Shown: positions 1-8,238 of the stretch, in pieces
Layout of the letters: every line of letters starts with the position of its first letter
How positions within the stretch are numbered: position 1 is the stretch's first letter
Source: Snuella lapsa
GTDB taxonomy: Bacteria > Bacteroidota > Bacteroidia > Flavobacteriales > Flavobacteriaceae
Assembly (NCBI RefSeq): GCF_039539345.1
Contig: NZ_BAABCY010000007.1
Coordinates: 1-64,000 of the forward strand
DNA length: 64,000 nt
Reading direction: 5' to 3'
Translations under genes and position numbers: made by a program
Notes under the pieces: generated by a model
The model's input: the letters and a program-made list of their open reading frames with translations, nothing else
Database searches by the model: none
What the model was told of the DNA's origin: nothing

Positions 1-78
1 ATCATTGCAGGATCTCTCAAAGTGGCACTGTTTGACCGAAATACGTGGCATGGTCACGCCGAAATAGCCAAGATTTAA
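1..78 (+). CDS. 3' end of an unknown protein (partial)
   Basis: Frame 1 is open from the first base of the window and stops at TAA 76-78, giving the last 25 residues of a protein that ends NTWHGHAEIAKI. The body of the gene lies outside the window, so no family can be assigned. It runs in the same direction as the next three small genes and may be the first member of their transcription unit. Confidence 0.4.
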   Translation: MIAGSLKVALFDRNTWHGHAEIAKI

Positions 79-154
79 AATTTCATTAGCAAGTTTAGAA
101 TTAATTCACTTCAGCAAAGTTGCAGAAGAATGTGAAAAATACTTATCCCTTTCT

Positions 155-568
155 TTGGAAACAGAACTTATAACTAAAACCACAGAGGGTTCACCTCATA
201 AATCAATTACTAATTTTAATAAAGACCTGGAAACAGGCAACAGCAAAATGAAAACAAATCGAGAAGTTAAAATCAAAGCCGCAACAGTTATTGGTATCAA
301 TGTAACTGCTGGGGTATTGCATTTAGGGTTTCAATCTATGGCAGATCTAATCTGCTATGGTGAAGCTAAGCTCATTGAACAGATTAATGTCTTTGATAAG
401 ACAGTAGAGGAAATTATGAAAGCCCGAAAGGATAAAACTCTGGAAACCCAGCAATATCTTCTAAAGTCACCACAAAAGGCAAAACAAAAAGCTAGTCAAT
501 TCTATTGCCGGTTCAAGGAGATAAAGGACAAGGCAAAGTCAGAACATAATCAATTTCAAACCTCGTAA
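155..568 (+). CDS. Unknown 137-aa protein
   Basis: I do not recognise this protein. The longest reading starts at a TTG; an ATG at 248 (MKTNREVK) is the more conventional start and would give about 106 residues. It contains one moderately hydrophobic stretch (AATVIGINVTAGVLHLGFQS) followed by a charged, lysine-rich, probably coiled C-terminal half. The gene ends 2 bases before the next start, so the two are probably cotranscribed. Its neighbours are a membrane protein and another unknown, and nothing in the context fixes a function. Confidence 0.45.
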   Translation: METELITKTTEGSPHKSITNFNKDLETGNSKMKTNREVKIKAATVIGINVTAGVLHLGFQSMADLICYGEAKLIEQINVFDKTVEEIMKARKDKTLETQQYLLKSPQKAKQKASQFYCRFKEIKDKAKSEHNQFQTS

Positions 569-570
569 CC

Positions 571-990
571 ATGATACTATTTAAAGAAGAGTTGAGAGAG
601 ATAATGAAGTCTCCTCCTAAAGAGAATAAACCGAAAAAGAAACCAAGGTTTAAATTAAAGAAAGCTCCCAAGGTAAAACCCATATCATTTACTAAAGGAG
701 CTTTACTATTTATTGGGCTTTGTTGGTTTGGTATGCTATTAAGTGCTGCCATTGCCACCTATGTATTCTTTGGTGTTGCAACCTTGGCTGGATTAATAGC
801 AATTGCCGAAAGCAATACTTATATAAGGCATTGCATCATTAAGAGTAATAGATTGGTTGATGTCCTAATCTTCTTATTGACTATTTACTCCACTTTAACA
901 CTAGGAGTAACCATTACGGCTTCTTTAACCATAGCTGGCTTAGGCTATTCTCTAGTTTATGCACCATATTTAAGGTCGAGATTTAAATAA
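571..990 (+). CDS. Small membrane protein, unknown
   Basis: A 139-residue protein with a very basic N-terminal 45 residues (KPKKKPRFKLKKAPKVK) followed by three or four hydrophobic segments, between about residues 46-75, 95-110 and 112-130. This suggests an inner-membrane protein with a cytosolic basic tail. It follows the previous gene by two bases and precedes the next by 22, consistent with a small operon. No family was recognised. Confidence 0.55.
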   Translation: MILFKEELREIMKSPPKENKPKKKPRFKLKKAPKVKPISFTKGALLFIGLCWFGMLLSAAIATYVFFGVATLAGLIAIAESNTYIRHCIIKSNRLVDVLIFLLTIYSTLTLGVTITASLTIAGLGYSLVYAPYLRSRFK

Positions 991-1012
991 TTTCATATTA
1001 ATTCAAATCATT

Positions 1013-1498
1013 ATGGAATCAAGTGAAGAAACACAAGTTATCTACTTATTGGAATCAGTAGATCTTGTTAGAAAAACCGGTGTCCTCAAAATAAAGGAGG
1101 ATAGAAAGTATGCACATTGGATTAAACTTAAAGTTTCTATTTCACCTCTTTTAATTTACAGAATTAGAAAGAAGAATTATAGAGGCTTAGGGCAAAATAA
1201 AGCCTTTATAGGCTGTGAATACAAGAGCAGCCTGAATAGTATAAAATATTATGAAAACCCGTTTAGACTGGTTGAATTCGCTCCAGATGAGCATTCAGAC
1301 ATTCCATTAAATTATAGATTGGAATTAGTATTTGAAATGCTTTCCGAAAAGATAGAAAGATTGAACGCTTTTCATAAACCAGTGGTAGTGGGGTATAAGA
1401 ATCGATTTTTAAAACCATCTCAATATATCCGATTCATTCAAATACTTGTTACCAAAAAGCAATCAGAGTGTAAATGGAGGCTTTCATCTGTAAGTTAA
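1013..1498 (+). CDS. Unknown 161-aa soluble protein
   Basis: A soluble, charged protein with no signal peptide or membrane segment. I see no catalytic motif. It is the last gene of the small plus-strand group at the left edge. An IS1595-type element is inserted about 60 bases downstream of its stop and does not interrupt it. Confidence 0.5.
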   Translation: MESSEETQVIYLLESVDLVRKTGVLKIKEDRKYAHWIKLKVSISPLLIYRIRKKNYRGLGQNKAFIGCEYKSSLNSIKYYENPFRLVEFAPDEHSDIPLNYRLELVFEMLSEKIERLNAFHKPVVVGYKNRFLKPSQYIRFIQILVTKKQSECKWRLSSVS

Positions 1499-1558
1499 GT
1501 TAGAAATTATTTTTAATCGCCCTCTCTCTTAACTATTCCACAGTCCCTTTTAAGCAAA

Positions 1559-2526
1559 TTGACTTAGGCATTTAACTACTAATATTTTTGATAAAGCATG
1601 GTTCGGTATTGACCATTCTGTTCAAAAGGTTGTCAAAAATGTTTTCTTTCATGACGCTTCTATTAAAGCGATAACAATATTCGTCCAAATAATCTTGTAG
1701 ATCATTTACATGATGATGTACTCCTCTAAGCCATGCCTTGAGGTTCATAATGGCTCGATGTAATTCAGGAAAGTTTTTCCCTTTCTTTCCAGAATATATT
1801 TGTGTTAGCTTGCCAAAATCCTTTTTCAAAGGTTGATATCCTGTCCATTTATCAGTTGTAACTTCAGCCTCTGTATCAATATGGTCTTTCATAAAAGCTC
1901 CAAGATTTTCTGCATTCGCTTTTTCAATCACTCTGGCATAGATCCTGCTAATTCCTTTCTTTTTCTTCTCAATGCCTACTACCACTAGCTTTTTGTTGTG
2001 GTTCAATCTCCCTCTAACCCCAGTTTCTTGACCACCAAAAACAGCTTCGTCAACTTCTGCTTTCCCAGTAATAGGATAGTTTCTTGAGCTTTTCATAGCC
2101 TTCATTACTTTACGTTTAAAAGACCAGCATGTCTTTTGTCTTAAATCTAACTTACGGCTCAATTCGGTAGAAGTAATGCCCTTCTTATTAGTGCTTACAA
2201 AATAGACAATGTAAAATGCTTTGAGCAGATCAAACTTAACTTGATGGAATAAGGTGTTCGCGGTAGGAGATTCAACATAACGACAAGATGTGCATTGACG
2301 CGAATGTAAAACTTTACCTGAACAACTATGATGATGACCACATTTTTTACAGCTAAAACCATTTTCCCATTTAAGATCTGAGAGGTACAACAAGCAATCT
2401 TCCGAACTTGAAAAACGCTCTTGAAATTCGAATAAGGATAGGCTTTTGAATCTTTGCTCCATAAGTTTATGTATTAATCCCTTAAATTTACTCATATTAT
2501 TAATATTTACAAAACGCCTAAGTCGA
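1559..2526 (-). mobile_element. IS1595-family insertion sequence (968 bp)
   Basis: A single transposase gene is bounded by imperfect terminal inverted repeats: TTGACTTAGGCATTT at 1559-1573 and, on the other strand, TCGACTTAGGCGTTTT ending at 2526. The element is flanked on both sides by the same 8-bp word TAAGCAAA (1551-1558 and 2527-2534), the 8-bp target duplication expected for IS1595-type transposition. Intact ends, intact gene and a perfect duplication point to a recent, possibly still active insertion. Confidence 0.88.
1572..2495 (-). CDS. IS1595-family transposase (ISXO2-like domain)
   Basis: A 307-residue transposase. An N-terminal zinc ribbon is visible (Cys49, Cys52, Cys68, Cys71), then a helix-turn-helix region, then the ISXO2-like catalytic domain starting near residue 145 with the acidic VDEAVFGG motif, followed by the DKWTGY motif and a conserved C-terminal region. 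This layout and length fit IS1595-family enzymes. The gene fills nearly the whole element and its stop lies just inside the left inverted repeat. It reads opposite to the flanking genes. Confidence 0.92.
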   Translation of the reverse strand: MSKFKGLIHKLMEQRFKSLSLFEFQERFSSSEDCLLYLSDLKWENGFSCKKCGHHHSCSGKVLHSRQCTSCRYVESPTANTLFHQVKFDLLKAFYIVYFVSTNKKGITSTELSRKLDLRQKTCWSFKRKVMKAMKSSRNYPITGKAEVDEAVFGGQETGVRGRLNHNKKLVVVGIEKKKKGISRIYARVIEKANAENLGAFMKDHIDTEAEVTTDKWTGYQPLKKDFGKLTQIYSGKKGKNFPELHRAIMNLKAWLRGVHHHVNDLQDYLDEYCYRFNRSVMKENIFDNLLNRMVNTEPCFIKNISS

Positions 2527-2758
2527 TAAGCAAAAATAGCTTTAAAAACAGCTATATTTTAATCAAATATTTGGCATAACACCCCTATGGTGGTTGGTGT
2601 TATCTAATTTTGACATATAATTTTGTGGATATATGCTTAATTAACTACCCAAAAAGGCATGATTTTAGGTACTCTTATAAAGATTTTAGGTTAGATGAAT
2701 ACTGGGCTAAGCGACCCCTTAAAGATTTTAGGACGAATAACAATCAAATCCAATTATA

Positions 2759-3046
2759 ATGATAACAAAAACAATTCAAATCAATGAGATCACTTTTGAT
2801 GAATTAGCAGATAAAGTTGCTGATAAACTTTTGATTAAAATTGAGGATTACCTTAAGCAACTGCACGAGGATCAAAGCGATGTTTACATGACTCGTTATG
2901 AAACAGCAGAATTCTTTAAGGTCGATATCTCAACAATTCATAACTGGTCAAAAAAAGGCAAACTAAAATCTTACGGATTTGGACATCGTGTCTATTACAA
3001 TAAAAAAGAACTAATTGATCAGATGCGTGCAAATCAATTAAGTTAA
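2759..3046 (+). CDS. Excisionase-like helix-turn-helix protein
   Basis: A 95-residue protein. Its C-terminal half carries a MerR/HTH_17-type DNA-binding domain (YETAEFFKVDISTIHNWSKK, then the wing GFGHRVYYNKKEL). Its N-terminal half is a helical segment with LADKVADKLL periodicity, as in many Bacteroidetes element-encoded HTH proteins that act as excision factors or regulators. It lies directly before a strong hairpin and a possible attachment-site remnant, which agrees with a role at an element end. It resembles the HTH gene at 49.5 kb in size and architecture. The recombination role is inference. Confidence 0.7.
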   Translation: MITKTIQINEITFDELADKVADKLLIKIEDYLKQLHEDQSDVYMTRYETAEFFKVDISTIHNWSKKGKLKSYGFGHRVYYNKKELIDQMRANQLS

Positions 3047-3084
3047 AATTCAAAGTTTACACCTCTACTTACACCTGAAAATAA

Positions 3085-3117
3085 AAACCCTTGTATATCA
3101 ATCGATACCAAGGGTTT
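3085..3117. terminator. Hairpin terminator after HTH gene
   Basis: Arms AAACCCTTG (3085-3093) and CAAGGGTTT (3109-3117) form a perfect 9-bp stem 38 bases after the HTH stop codon. Confidence 0.6.
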
Positions 3118-3135
3118 AAGCGGAGAAAGAGGAAC
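3118..3135. other. Possible ICE attachment-site remnant
   Basis: The stretch AAGCGGAGAAAGAGGAAC resembles the reverse complement of a bacterial tRNA 3' end (…CCTCTTTCTCCGC), a usual integration target of tyrosine-integrase ICEs. No tRNA body is adjacent. It lies between an excisionase-like gene and the first ICE-type genes, where an element end would be expected. This is inference from position and likeness only; the partner site is not in the window. Confidence 0.3.
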
Positions 3136-3538
3136 TATCCGTATAATCAATTTTATGAGGTTTTATAAGGGTTAAAAGAAGATGAAAAATTTAGTGACTC
3201 CGAATTAGCCCCTTTTTATGAAAACTTTAACATTTATACTGTTATTTGGTAGAATTTACCTTCATTTGATGCCTTTCGGATTCAAATTTACCGATTTGAT
3301 AGCTACTTGAGAAATAATGTTATTTATTATCCATTTTTGTCATAGAGACAGAAAATAATATATCCATCCAATATTCCCGAAAGCTAAACGTCGCAAAATA
3401 TTTGCGTTCAAATTTATCTGCCTAAAAAATCGGTACCCCCAGAGGTTCCCCCAATTTTTCACTTAAAAATTTGAGACAAAATTTTGTCTTCCGTTTGTGT
3501 TGTGCTCAAATATTGTTTAACATAAAAATTTCATTATC
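3136..3538. other. Gene-free leader region of the ICE module
   Basis: About 400 AT-rich bases without a credible gene. It contains a perfect 16-bp palindrome at 3474-3489 (AGACAAAATTTTGTCT), 50 bases before the next start, which could be an operator. I see nothing else. Confidence 0.4.
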
Positions 3539-3946
3539 ATGGAAACAAAAGCAAAACAAAACGGAACAGCAAAAAGACAAAATGCAACCGTAAACAAGGA
3601 AGTCCAAAAGAAACTGACCGAAGAAGCCATCGGTAAAACCGTAGTCCTGGAAAAAAAGCCAACAATTGAAAAGCCTGTTATCAATCTGGATGACCGCATC
3701 CAAAAGTTTGAAAAACTTAGAGGGTTAGCCACCCAACGGGAACGCCTGACACAAACATTGAGCGAACTGACAAAATTTAATTATAATCAAAGTGGTTCAG
3801 CTTCGTTCCACATCAGGGACTCCCATAATCTGGAATTCAAGACCACCAATACCAATCTGATCAAATTGGTCACGGAACACCTTCAGTCCACTTTGGAACA
3901 GCGTAAATCAGAGATAGAACAAGAGATCGTGCAATTTGAACTCTAA
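3539..3946 (+). CDS. Unknown ICE protein, charged/coiled
   Basis: A 135-residue protein with a lysine/glutamine-rich N-terminus and a C-terminal helical region (LTEHL…LEQRKSEIEQEIVQFEL) that is probably coiled coil. It is the first gene of the mobilisation region and is followed by a strong terminator. I recognise no domain. Its position at the head of an ICE maintenance region suggests an accessory role, but this is inference. Confidence 0.6.
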   Translation: METKAKQNGTAKRQNATVNKEVQKKLTEEAIGKTVVLEKKPTIEKPVINLDDRIQKFEKLRGLATQRERLTQTLSELTKFNYNQSGSASFHIRDSHNLEFKTTNTNLIKLVTEHLQSTLEQRKSEIEQEIVQFEL

Positions 3947-3972
3947 AGCACTTAAACGCTACAACCCTAAAG

Positions 3973-4003
3973 GCCTGCTCGCAAGAGCGGGCTTTCTTTT
4001 TTC
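3973..4003 (+). terminator. Rho-independent terminator
   Basis: GC-rich stem GCCTGCTC / GAGCGGGC (one G-T pair) with a GCAA loop, followed by a T-rich run, 26 bases after the stop of the preceding gene. Confidence 0.8.
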
Positions 4004-4024
4004 AATAACTAAAAAAATACCATC

Positions 4025-4579
4025 ATGGAAAACCCTAAACTATTACAGCTCGATTTTGGTTTCGACACCAATCCTGTCCAAAATAAAAAAAACATAAAGA
4101 TCAATCCCAAAAAAGCAAAACGAGATTTTGTATTTGAATTAATGGATGCCCTAACAAGCCCAGTTATCATATACAGTACAGCATGGCAAGATGCCATACC
4201 AAAAGATTTATTGAAAAAAATCACGATGAGCCGAATGCTATGCCTTATGAAAGGCGAGAAAATGGCATCCGTTACGGAAACAGTGGCCTATATGATGCCA
4301 AGAACCTTCGAAGCCCCCATGTCTTCAGAATGGTGCAATATCTATACATGGTGCGGACTGCAATATGCCACGCAATTTAATAGCGAAAGCAAAAGTATGG
4401 TAGAAGCTATGGAAGATATAGCTCCGAAAGAACTATCTAATTACGAACAGACCCTTTTAAACCGACTGAGACTTTGGATCTATGAAAAACGGCGTAAAGC
4501 ATTAAAAACGTCCATGAAGAATGATAAACTAAAGAAACTGGAAACTCCAGAGATAGAGCAAAAATGCCTATTCCACTGA
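4025..4579 (+). CDS. Unknown ICE protein (184 aa)
   Basis: A soluble protein with a basic N-terminal linker (KKNIKINPKKAKRD) followed by a mostly helical body. No signal peptide, membrane segment or catalytic motif was recognised. It stands alone after a terminator and before a 500-base gene-poor stretch. It resembles in style the unknown genes that sit upstream of ssb/radC in Bacteroidetes ICEs, but I cannot name it. Confidence 0.6.
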   Translation: MENPKLLQLDFGFDTNPVQNKKNIKINPKKAKRDFVFELMDALTSPVIIYSTAWQDAIPKDLLKKITMSRMLCLMKGEKMASVTETVAYMMPRTFEAPMSSEWCNIYTWCGLQYATQFNSESKSMVEAMEDIAPKELSNYEQTLLNRLRLWIYEKRRKALKTSMKNDKLKKLETPEIEQKCLFH

Positions 4580-5115
4580 TTACAAGATTTAAAGGAAATC
4601 GGAAAGCCAAAACCCAAATGGCCTTAACCGCACTATCGGCAAAACCTTCTTGGGGTTTTGCTCAATACTGCTGGGACATCCGGATTTTGCCTAGGACAAT
4701 TTTAAGGGGTTTTATAATAAAAGAAGCCTTTAGTTGTTTTTCGGGGCATCGAAAAACAGGCAGTGCATAAGCATTTCTAGTTTAAGCCCATCCACTACGC
4801 TCGCTTAACTTCCCGTACGCTCCCTTGCGGACAGGCTTAAAAGAACCTGCTAATGCCCTATGGAACTTGTCAAGACCATGGCAGGTTTTAGGAAAAAATA
4901 AGGTTTCTGCCGCCTTGTTTTTAGCCCTTCGGTAAAAATGACGTTGCAGACACTCCTGATTTTTCCCTAAAAGTCTTGACAAAACCCACTTCGTTTATTG
5001 TGCTGCGCACGAAAGAAATCATACAACGCACCCCTTAAAATTTAGAGCAACCTAAATCGAGAAAGGGAAATTATTAACCCGTCTGCCAAAAGTGGACATT
5101 TAAAAATCTTTTATC
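4580..5115. other. Gene-poor region with long inverted repeat
   Basis: I find no convincing gene here; the short frames have no motif and lie in biased sequence. The region does hold a spaced inverted repeat. TGTCAAGAC (4868-4876) and TTTTAGGAAAAAAT (4886-4899) on the left match, in order and inverted, ATTTTTCCCTAAAA and GTCTTGACA at 4959-4981, with a 9-base extra segment in the left arm. It may be a structured RNA, a regulatory site or a relic. Confidence 0.4.
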
Positions 5116-5454
5116 ATGAGTACATTAAAGAACAAAGTACAGCTGATTGGAAACGTAGGACTGGATCCTACCATTACAAACCTTGAAAACGGCAAGAAAG
5201 TAGCCCGCCTGTCATTGGCGACCAATGAACATTACAAGAACGGACAGGGCGAAAAACAGACCGACACCAATTGGCACACCATTATCGCCTGGGGCAAGAC
5301 TGCCGACATCATAGAAAAGTATGTTGCCAAGGGCAAGGAAATCGCCGTAGAGGGCAAACTGGGCACAAGAGCCTATGATGACAAGGACGGTAACAAACGC
5401 TATGTAACCGAGGTCATCGTATCGGAAATCCTATTGTTGGGAAATAATAATTAA
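5116..5454 (+). CDS. ssb: Single-stranded DNA-binding protein
   Basis: A 112-residue OB-fold SSB: an N-terminal strand with KVQLIGNVGLDP, the ARLSLATNE segment, the tryptophan motif NWHTIIAWGK and the KGKEIAVEGKL motif are all present. It lacks the long acidic tail of housekeeping SSB, ending soon after the OB fold. ICE-encoded SSBs coat the transferred strand during conjugation. The gene is followed by a terminator and then a radC-like gene, a common ICE pairing. Confidence 0.92.
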   Translation: MSTLKNKVQLIGNVGLDPTITNLENGKKVARLSLATNEHYKNGQGEKQTDTNWHTIIAWGKTADIIEKYVAKGKEIAVEGKLGTRAYDDKDGNKRYVTEVIVSEILLLGNNN

Positions 5455-5465
5455 TCTAAAAATAT

Positions 5466-5504
5466 AAAGAGGGCATACCGTGGAAAAGTGCTGCCCTCTT
5501 TTTC
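5466..5504 (+). terminator. Rho-independent terminator after ssb
   Basis: Stem AAAGAGGGCA (5466-5475) with TGCCCTCTTT (5492-5501), followed by further T residues, shortly after the ssb stop. Confidence 0.8.
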
Positions 5505-5529
5505 ATCATTCACGTTAAAATCTAGAACA

Positions 5530-5979
5530 ATGAAGAACAAAGTTAACGAAATACGAATAAGTTACCGAGAAAAATTGAGCGTTTCAAAATCCGCTTCCAT
5601 AAATAGCTCTAAAGATGCAGCAAAATTACTGTTCGGCAATTGGAACAAACAGACCATAGGACTGAACGAAACCTTTAAAATATTGCTGTTAAACAACTCT
5701 AATAAAGTCAAGGGCATTTATCCACTCTCTACAGGTGGCATTACGGGAACCATTGTCGATATCAGGATTTTGTTTGCCATAGTGCTAAAAACACTTTCGG
5801 TGGGTATCATATTATCGCATAACCACCCTAGCGGCAAACTAAAACCCAGTGAAGCCGATACCAAACTGACAAAGAAAATCAAATTGGCAGCAGAACTTTT
5901 GGATATTAAGGTACTTGACCATTTGATTATTACCCCGAATGGAGAGTACTATAGCTTTGCAGATAACGGGGATCTATAA
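5530..5979 (+). CDS. radC: RadC-like JAB/MPN-domain protein
   Basis: A 149-residue protein made up mainly of the RadC/JAB domain. The metal-binding motif LSHNHPSGKLKPSEAD (His-x-His … Ser … Asp) is intact, preceded by a conserved upstream segment (SNKVKGIYPLSTGGITGTIVD). The helix-hairpin-helix part of chromosomal RadC is missing, as is usual for ICE and phage copies. The ATG at 5530 is chosen because an earlier in-frame start (5488) lies within the terminator. The family is metal-dependent peptidase-like; its role in ICEs is unsettled. Confidence 0.85.
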   Translation: MKNKVNEIRISYREKLSVSKSASINSSKDAAKLLFGNWNKQTIGLNETFKILLLNNSNKVKGIYPLSTGGITGTIVDIRILFAIVLKTLSVGIILSHNHPSGKLKPSEADTKLTKKIKLAAELLDIKVLDHLIITPNGEYYSFADNGDL

Positions 5980-5996
5980 TTTAAAACAATAGAACA

Positions 5997-6194
5997 ATGG
6001 TACATTTAAATTATAACAACCTCGATGAAGCTACCCAAGAACGTTTGCTTAACATGTCCAAAAAAGATGTGGAAAAACGATTTGGAGAACAGCTTAAGAA
6101 CTATGCCAAGAAGCATTATGTAAATTACCAAAGCCTTTTGGAAGAAGAAGCCATACGGAATTTGTACAATTACAAATATGTTTTCAAAATCTAA
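5997..6194 (+). CDS. Unknown small ICE protein (65 aa)
   Basis: A 65-residue charged protein beginning MVHLNYNNLDEATQERLL and rich in Lys, Glu and Tyr. It starts 17 bases after the radC stop and is followed by a terminator, so it probably ends the radC transcript. No family was recognised. Confidence 0.5.
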   Translation: MVHLNYNNLDEATQERLLNMSKKDVEKRFGEQLKNYAKKHYVNYQSLLEEEAIRNLYNYKYVFKI

Positions 6195-6212
6195 AATTTA
6201 AAACCAAGCACT

Positions 6213-6248
6213 AAAGACCTTTGGTAAAAAAATCAAAGGTCTTTTCTT
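6213..6248 (+). terminator. Rho-independent terminator
   Basis: Perfect 11-bp stem AAAGACCTTTG (6213-6223) / CAAAGGTCTTT (6234-6244), followed by T-rich sequence, after the small gene downstream of radC. Confidence 0.85.
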
Positions 6249-6563
6249 TTCATGAGCCCACATCTGACATCCATTTCAACCCATTTTGAAAAAATCATAC
6301 AATTCGATATCAAAACGGTTCATTTGGCAACAATCCACGTTTCATGGTTACCGTTTAAAACAATACCTTTAAAAGACGCAGGTAAGCTTAAAAAAGGGCA
6401 ATCTGATTTTTAATCAGGTTGTCTGAAAATTTTTGTCCCTGCGGGACGAAAAGGAGAAGCAAGAGGGTAGCGTGCTTTCGCACCGCTACAAATCTCATTT
6501 ACTGCGTAAAGCCTTTATTTATAAAGGTTTTAAAAGGTTGGGTAAAAAGAATAAAAAAGGTGA

Positions 6564-6616
6564 TTTGACGCAAAAACGCTCGTAACCCCTATAAAATTGT
6601 CATTTTTTGCGTCAAA
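6564..6616. repeat. 13-bp inverted repeat, oriT candidate
   Basis: TTTGACGCAAAAA (6564-6576) and TTTTTGCGTCAAA (6604-6616) are perfect inverted repeats with a 27-base spacer. They lie in the 400-base gene-free stretch directly upstream of the mobilisation-protein and relaxase genes, the usual place for an origin of transfer and its relaxosome binding sites. The nick site cannot be read from sequence alone. An alternative is an operator for the mob operon. Confidence 0.5.
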
Positions 6617-6636
6617 AAGAGCCAGAAAATAAAATT

Positions 6637-7203
6637 ATGGACACATTTTCTACTGTACGATTTAAAATTAAGGTTGCCAACAGGTTCAGAAAGTTCTCTA
6701 TACAAGTTGCCCGTAACCATACCGAAGCCTTGGAATTAATGCTGGACTTTTTTGAGATACACGAGTTGTCCCCAACGGATTCCATCGATGGCAACTTACG
6801 ATCCATCGAAATACGGATCAAAAAAAGGATAAACAACGCCATAGCCATTATAAAGAGCATAGAACAGAGTCAGACCCTACCAACAGCAGCTATGCTTCAA
6901 TCCCTGTTCGAACAGCAATTGGAGCAGGGAGATGACGACGATTATTTGGGCGAGCATTTGGAATACATAGAAAAGAAATTTGAGCATGTCGAAACGGGAG
7001 AAGAAAAATTATTGGTAGAGACCACTGTTCCCAAAATCAGGTATGAACGATTGGAAGAAAACATGAAAAAGCTAAAAGCTGATTTCAATTACGTTCTAAA
7101 CAAAGTAAAAATGGTCAATAGCCCTTTCGGGAAAGGTTACCTAAAGCTGGAGATCACACCAGAAGAACTTGAAAAATATAATCGCACCATAAAAAACCCG
7201 TAA
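6637..7203 (+). CDS. BfmA/BtgA-family mobilisation protein
   Basis: A 188-residue protein with an N-terminal region (MDTFSTVRFKIKVANRFRKFS) typical of DNA-binding mobilisation accessory proteins, a long acidic helical middle (EQGDDDDYLGEHLEYIEKKFE) and a C-terminal KMVNSPFGKGYLKLEITPEE segment. It lies 4 bases upstream of the relaxase gene, as in the BfmA/BfmB and BtgA/BtgB pairs of Bacteroides elements. The ATG at 6637 is preferred to the upstream TTG because the latter falls within the inverted repeat. Expected role: oriT recognition and relaxase recruitment. Confidence 0.75.
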   Translation: MDTFSTVRFKIKVANRFRKFSIQVARNHTEALELMLDFFEIHELSPTDSIDGNLRSIEIRIKKRINNAIAIIKSIEQSQTLPTAAMLQSLFEQQLEQGDDDDYLGEHLEYIEKKFEHVETGEEKLLVETTVPKIRYERLEENMKKLKADFNYVLNKVKMVNSPFGKGYLKLEITPEELEKYNRTIKNP

Positions 7204-7207
7204 ACTT

Positions 7208-8227
7208 ATGTATATAGCCATCAGTAAACAGCACCAAGGAGAAAACTTTAGCGGCAGCGTCCGCGATTTTGTAAACTATCTTGAAAAAGAAAACCAGGAA
7301 CAAAGTTTGGAGCAACATGAGTATTTCTTTGATCAAAACAACGACCGGATAAACGCTGAAGAAGTTATCAAAGAAATAGATAACAATACCACAAAGCTTA
7401 ACAAAAAAGACTCCAAGTTCTATTCCATGGTGGTCAGCCCCTCTCAAAGCGAACTAAAGGCCATTGACAATGATCCCGAAAAATTGCGCCAATACGTTAG
7501 GGAAATGATGAAGGATTATGCCGCCTCCTTTTACAGGAACAAGGCCGTTACCGTAAACGATATAAAGTACTATGCCAAGATAGAAAAAGAGCGTACCTAT
7601 AAAGGTACGGACAAAGAAATCCGGGAAAACCAGCCCTATGCCACAAAAATACTGGAGCTCAAAAAAGAAATACGACAGATAGAACAAGGTAAATCAAAAG
7701 AACAAATTAAGACCATTAAAAAAGAGATAGAACGTCTGGAACGTGAAGCTCCACATAAAATTGACGGCAAACGCATCGTACGGGACATGAAAAAAGAAGG
7801 CATGCAAAACCATATCCATATTATCGTAAGCCATAAGGACGTGACCAATACCTTTAAGCTGTCCCCATTATCACAACATAAAGAAGCCGAGACCATTTTA
7901 AATGGCAAGACCATAAAACAAGGCTTTAACAGGGACAAGTTTTATGAAGCCGCAGAAAAGACCTTTGACAGAACCTTTAACTACAAACGGAACTTTATGG
8001 AAAGCTATAAAGCAAGGAACGTTTTGGACAAAGATCCCAAACGTTTTCTGGCCATGATAGCAGGGTTGCCAACAACAGAAAAACAGGTAGCACTCAAAAC
8101 ACTTTACAAAGCAGGCGTAAAAGTACCGACCATACCAACGAATAAAGTACAACTGGCCTATAAAGCCCTGATGAGGCTCAAAAGAGGCGTGGAAACCGCC
8201 ATCAATTCAGGTTCCATAGGCATTTAA
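7208..8227 (+). CDS. Relaxase (DUF5712-type mobilisation protein)
   Basis: A 339-residue protein with the features of a small Bacteroidetes relaxase: an N-terminal MYIAISKQHQGENFSGSVRDFVNYLE region, a long charged coiled middle, and the metal-ligand motif MQNHIHIIVSHKD near residue 200, matching the HxHxxV histidine motif of MOB relaxases. The catalytic tyrosine is not certain. It should nick oriT and pilot the strand to the coupling protein. It lies between the BfmA-like gene and the coupling ATPase with tiny gaps, forming one operon. Confidence 0.75.
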   Translation: MYIAISKQHQGENFSGSVRDFVNYLEKENQEQSLEQHEYFFDQNNDRINAEEVIKEIDNNTTKLNKKDSKFYSMVVSPSQSELKAIDNDPEKLRQYVREMMKDYAASFYRNKAVTVNDIKYYAKIEKERTYKGTDKEIRENQPYATKILELKKEIRQIEQGKSKEQIKTIKKEIERLEREAPHKIDGKRIVRDMKKEGMQNHIHIIVSHKDVTNTFKLSPLSQHKEAETILNGKTIKQGFNRDKFYEAAEKTFDRTFNYKRNFMESYKARNVLDKDPKRFLAMIAGLPTTEKQVALKTLYKAGVKVPTIPTNKVQLAYKALMRLKRGVETAINSGSIGI

Positions 8228-8238
8228 ATCCTAGTATT

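Noticed and set aside
3118..3135. A tRNA gene at the attachment-like sequence
   Set aside because: Only about 13 bases resemble a tRNA 3' end; no acceptor stem partner or cloverleaf is present.
4564..4982. Short ORFs of 66-68 codons on both strands
   Set aside because: They overlap an inverted repeat, have no recognisable features and odd composition; treated as chance frames.
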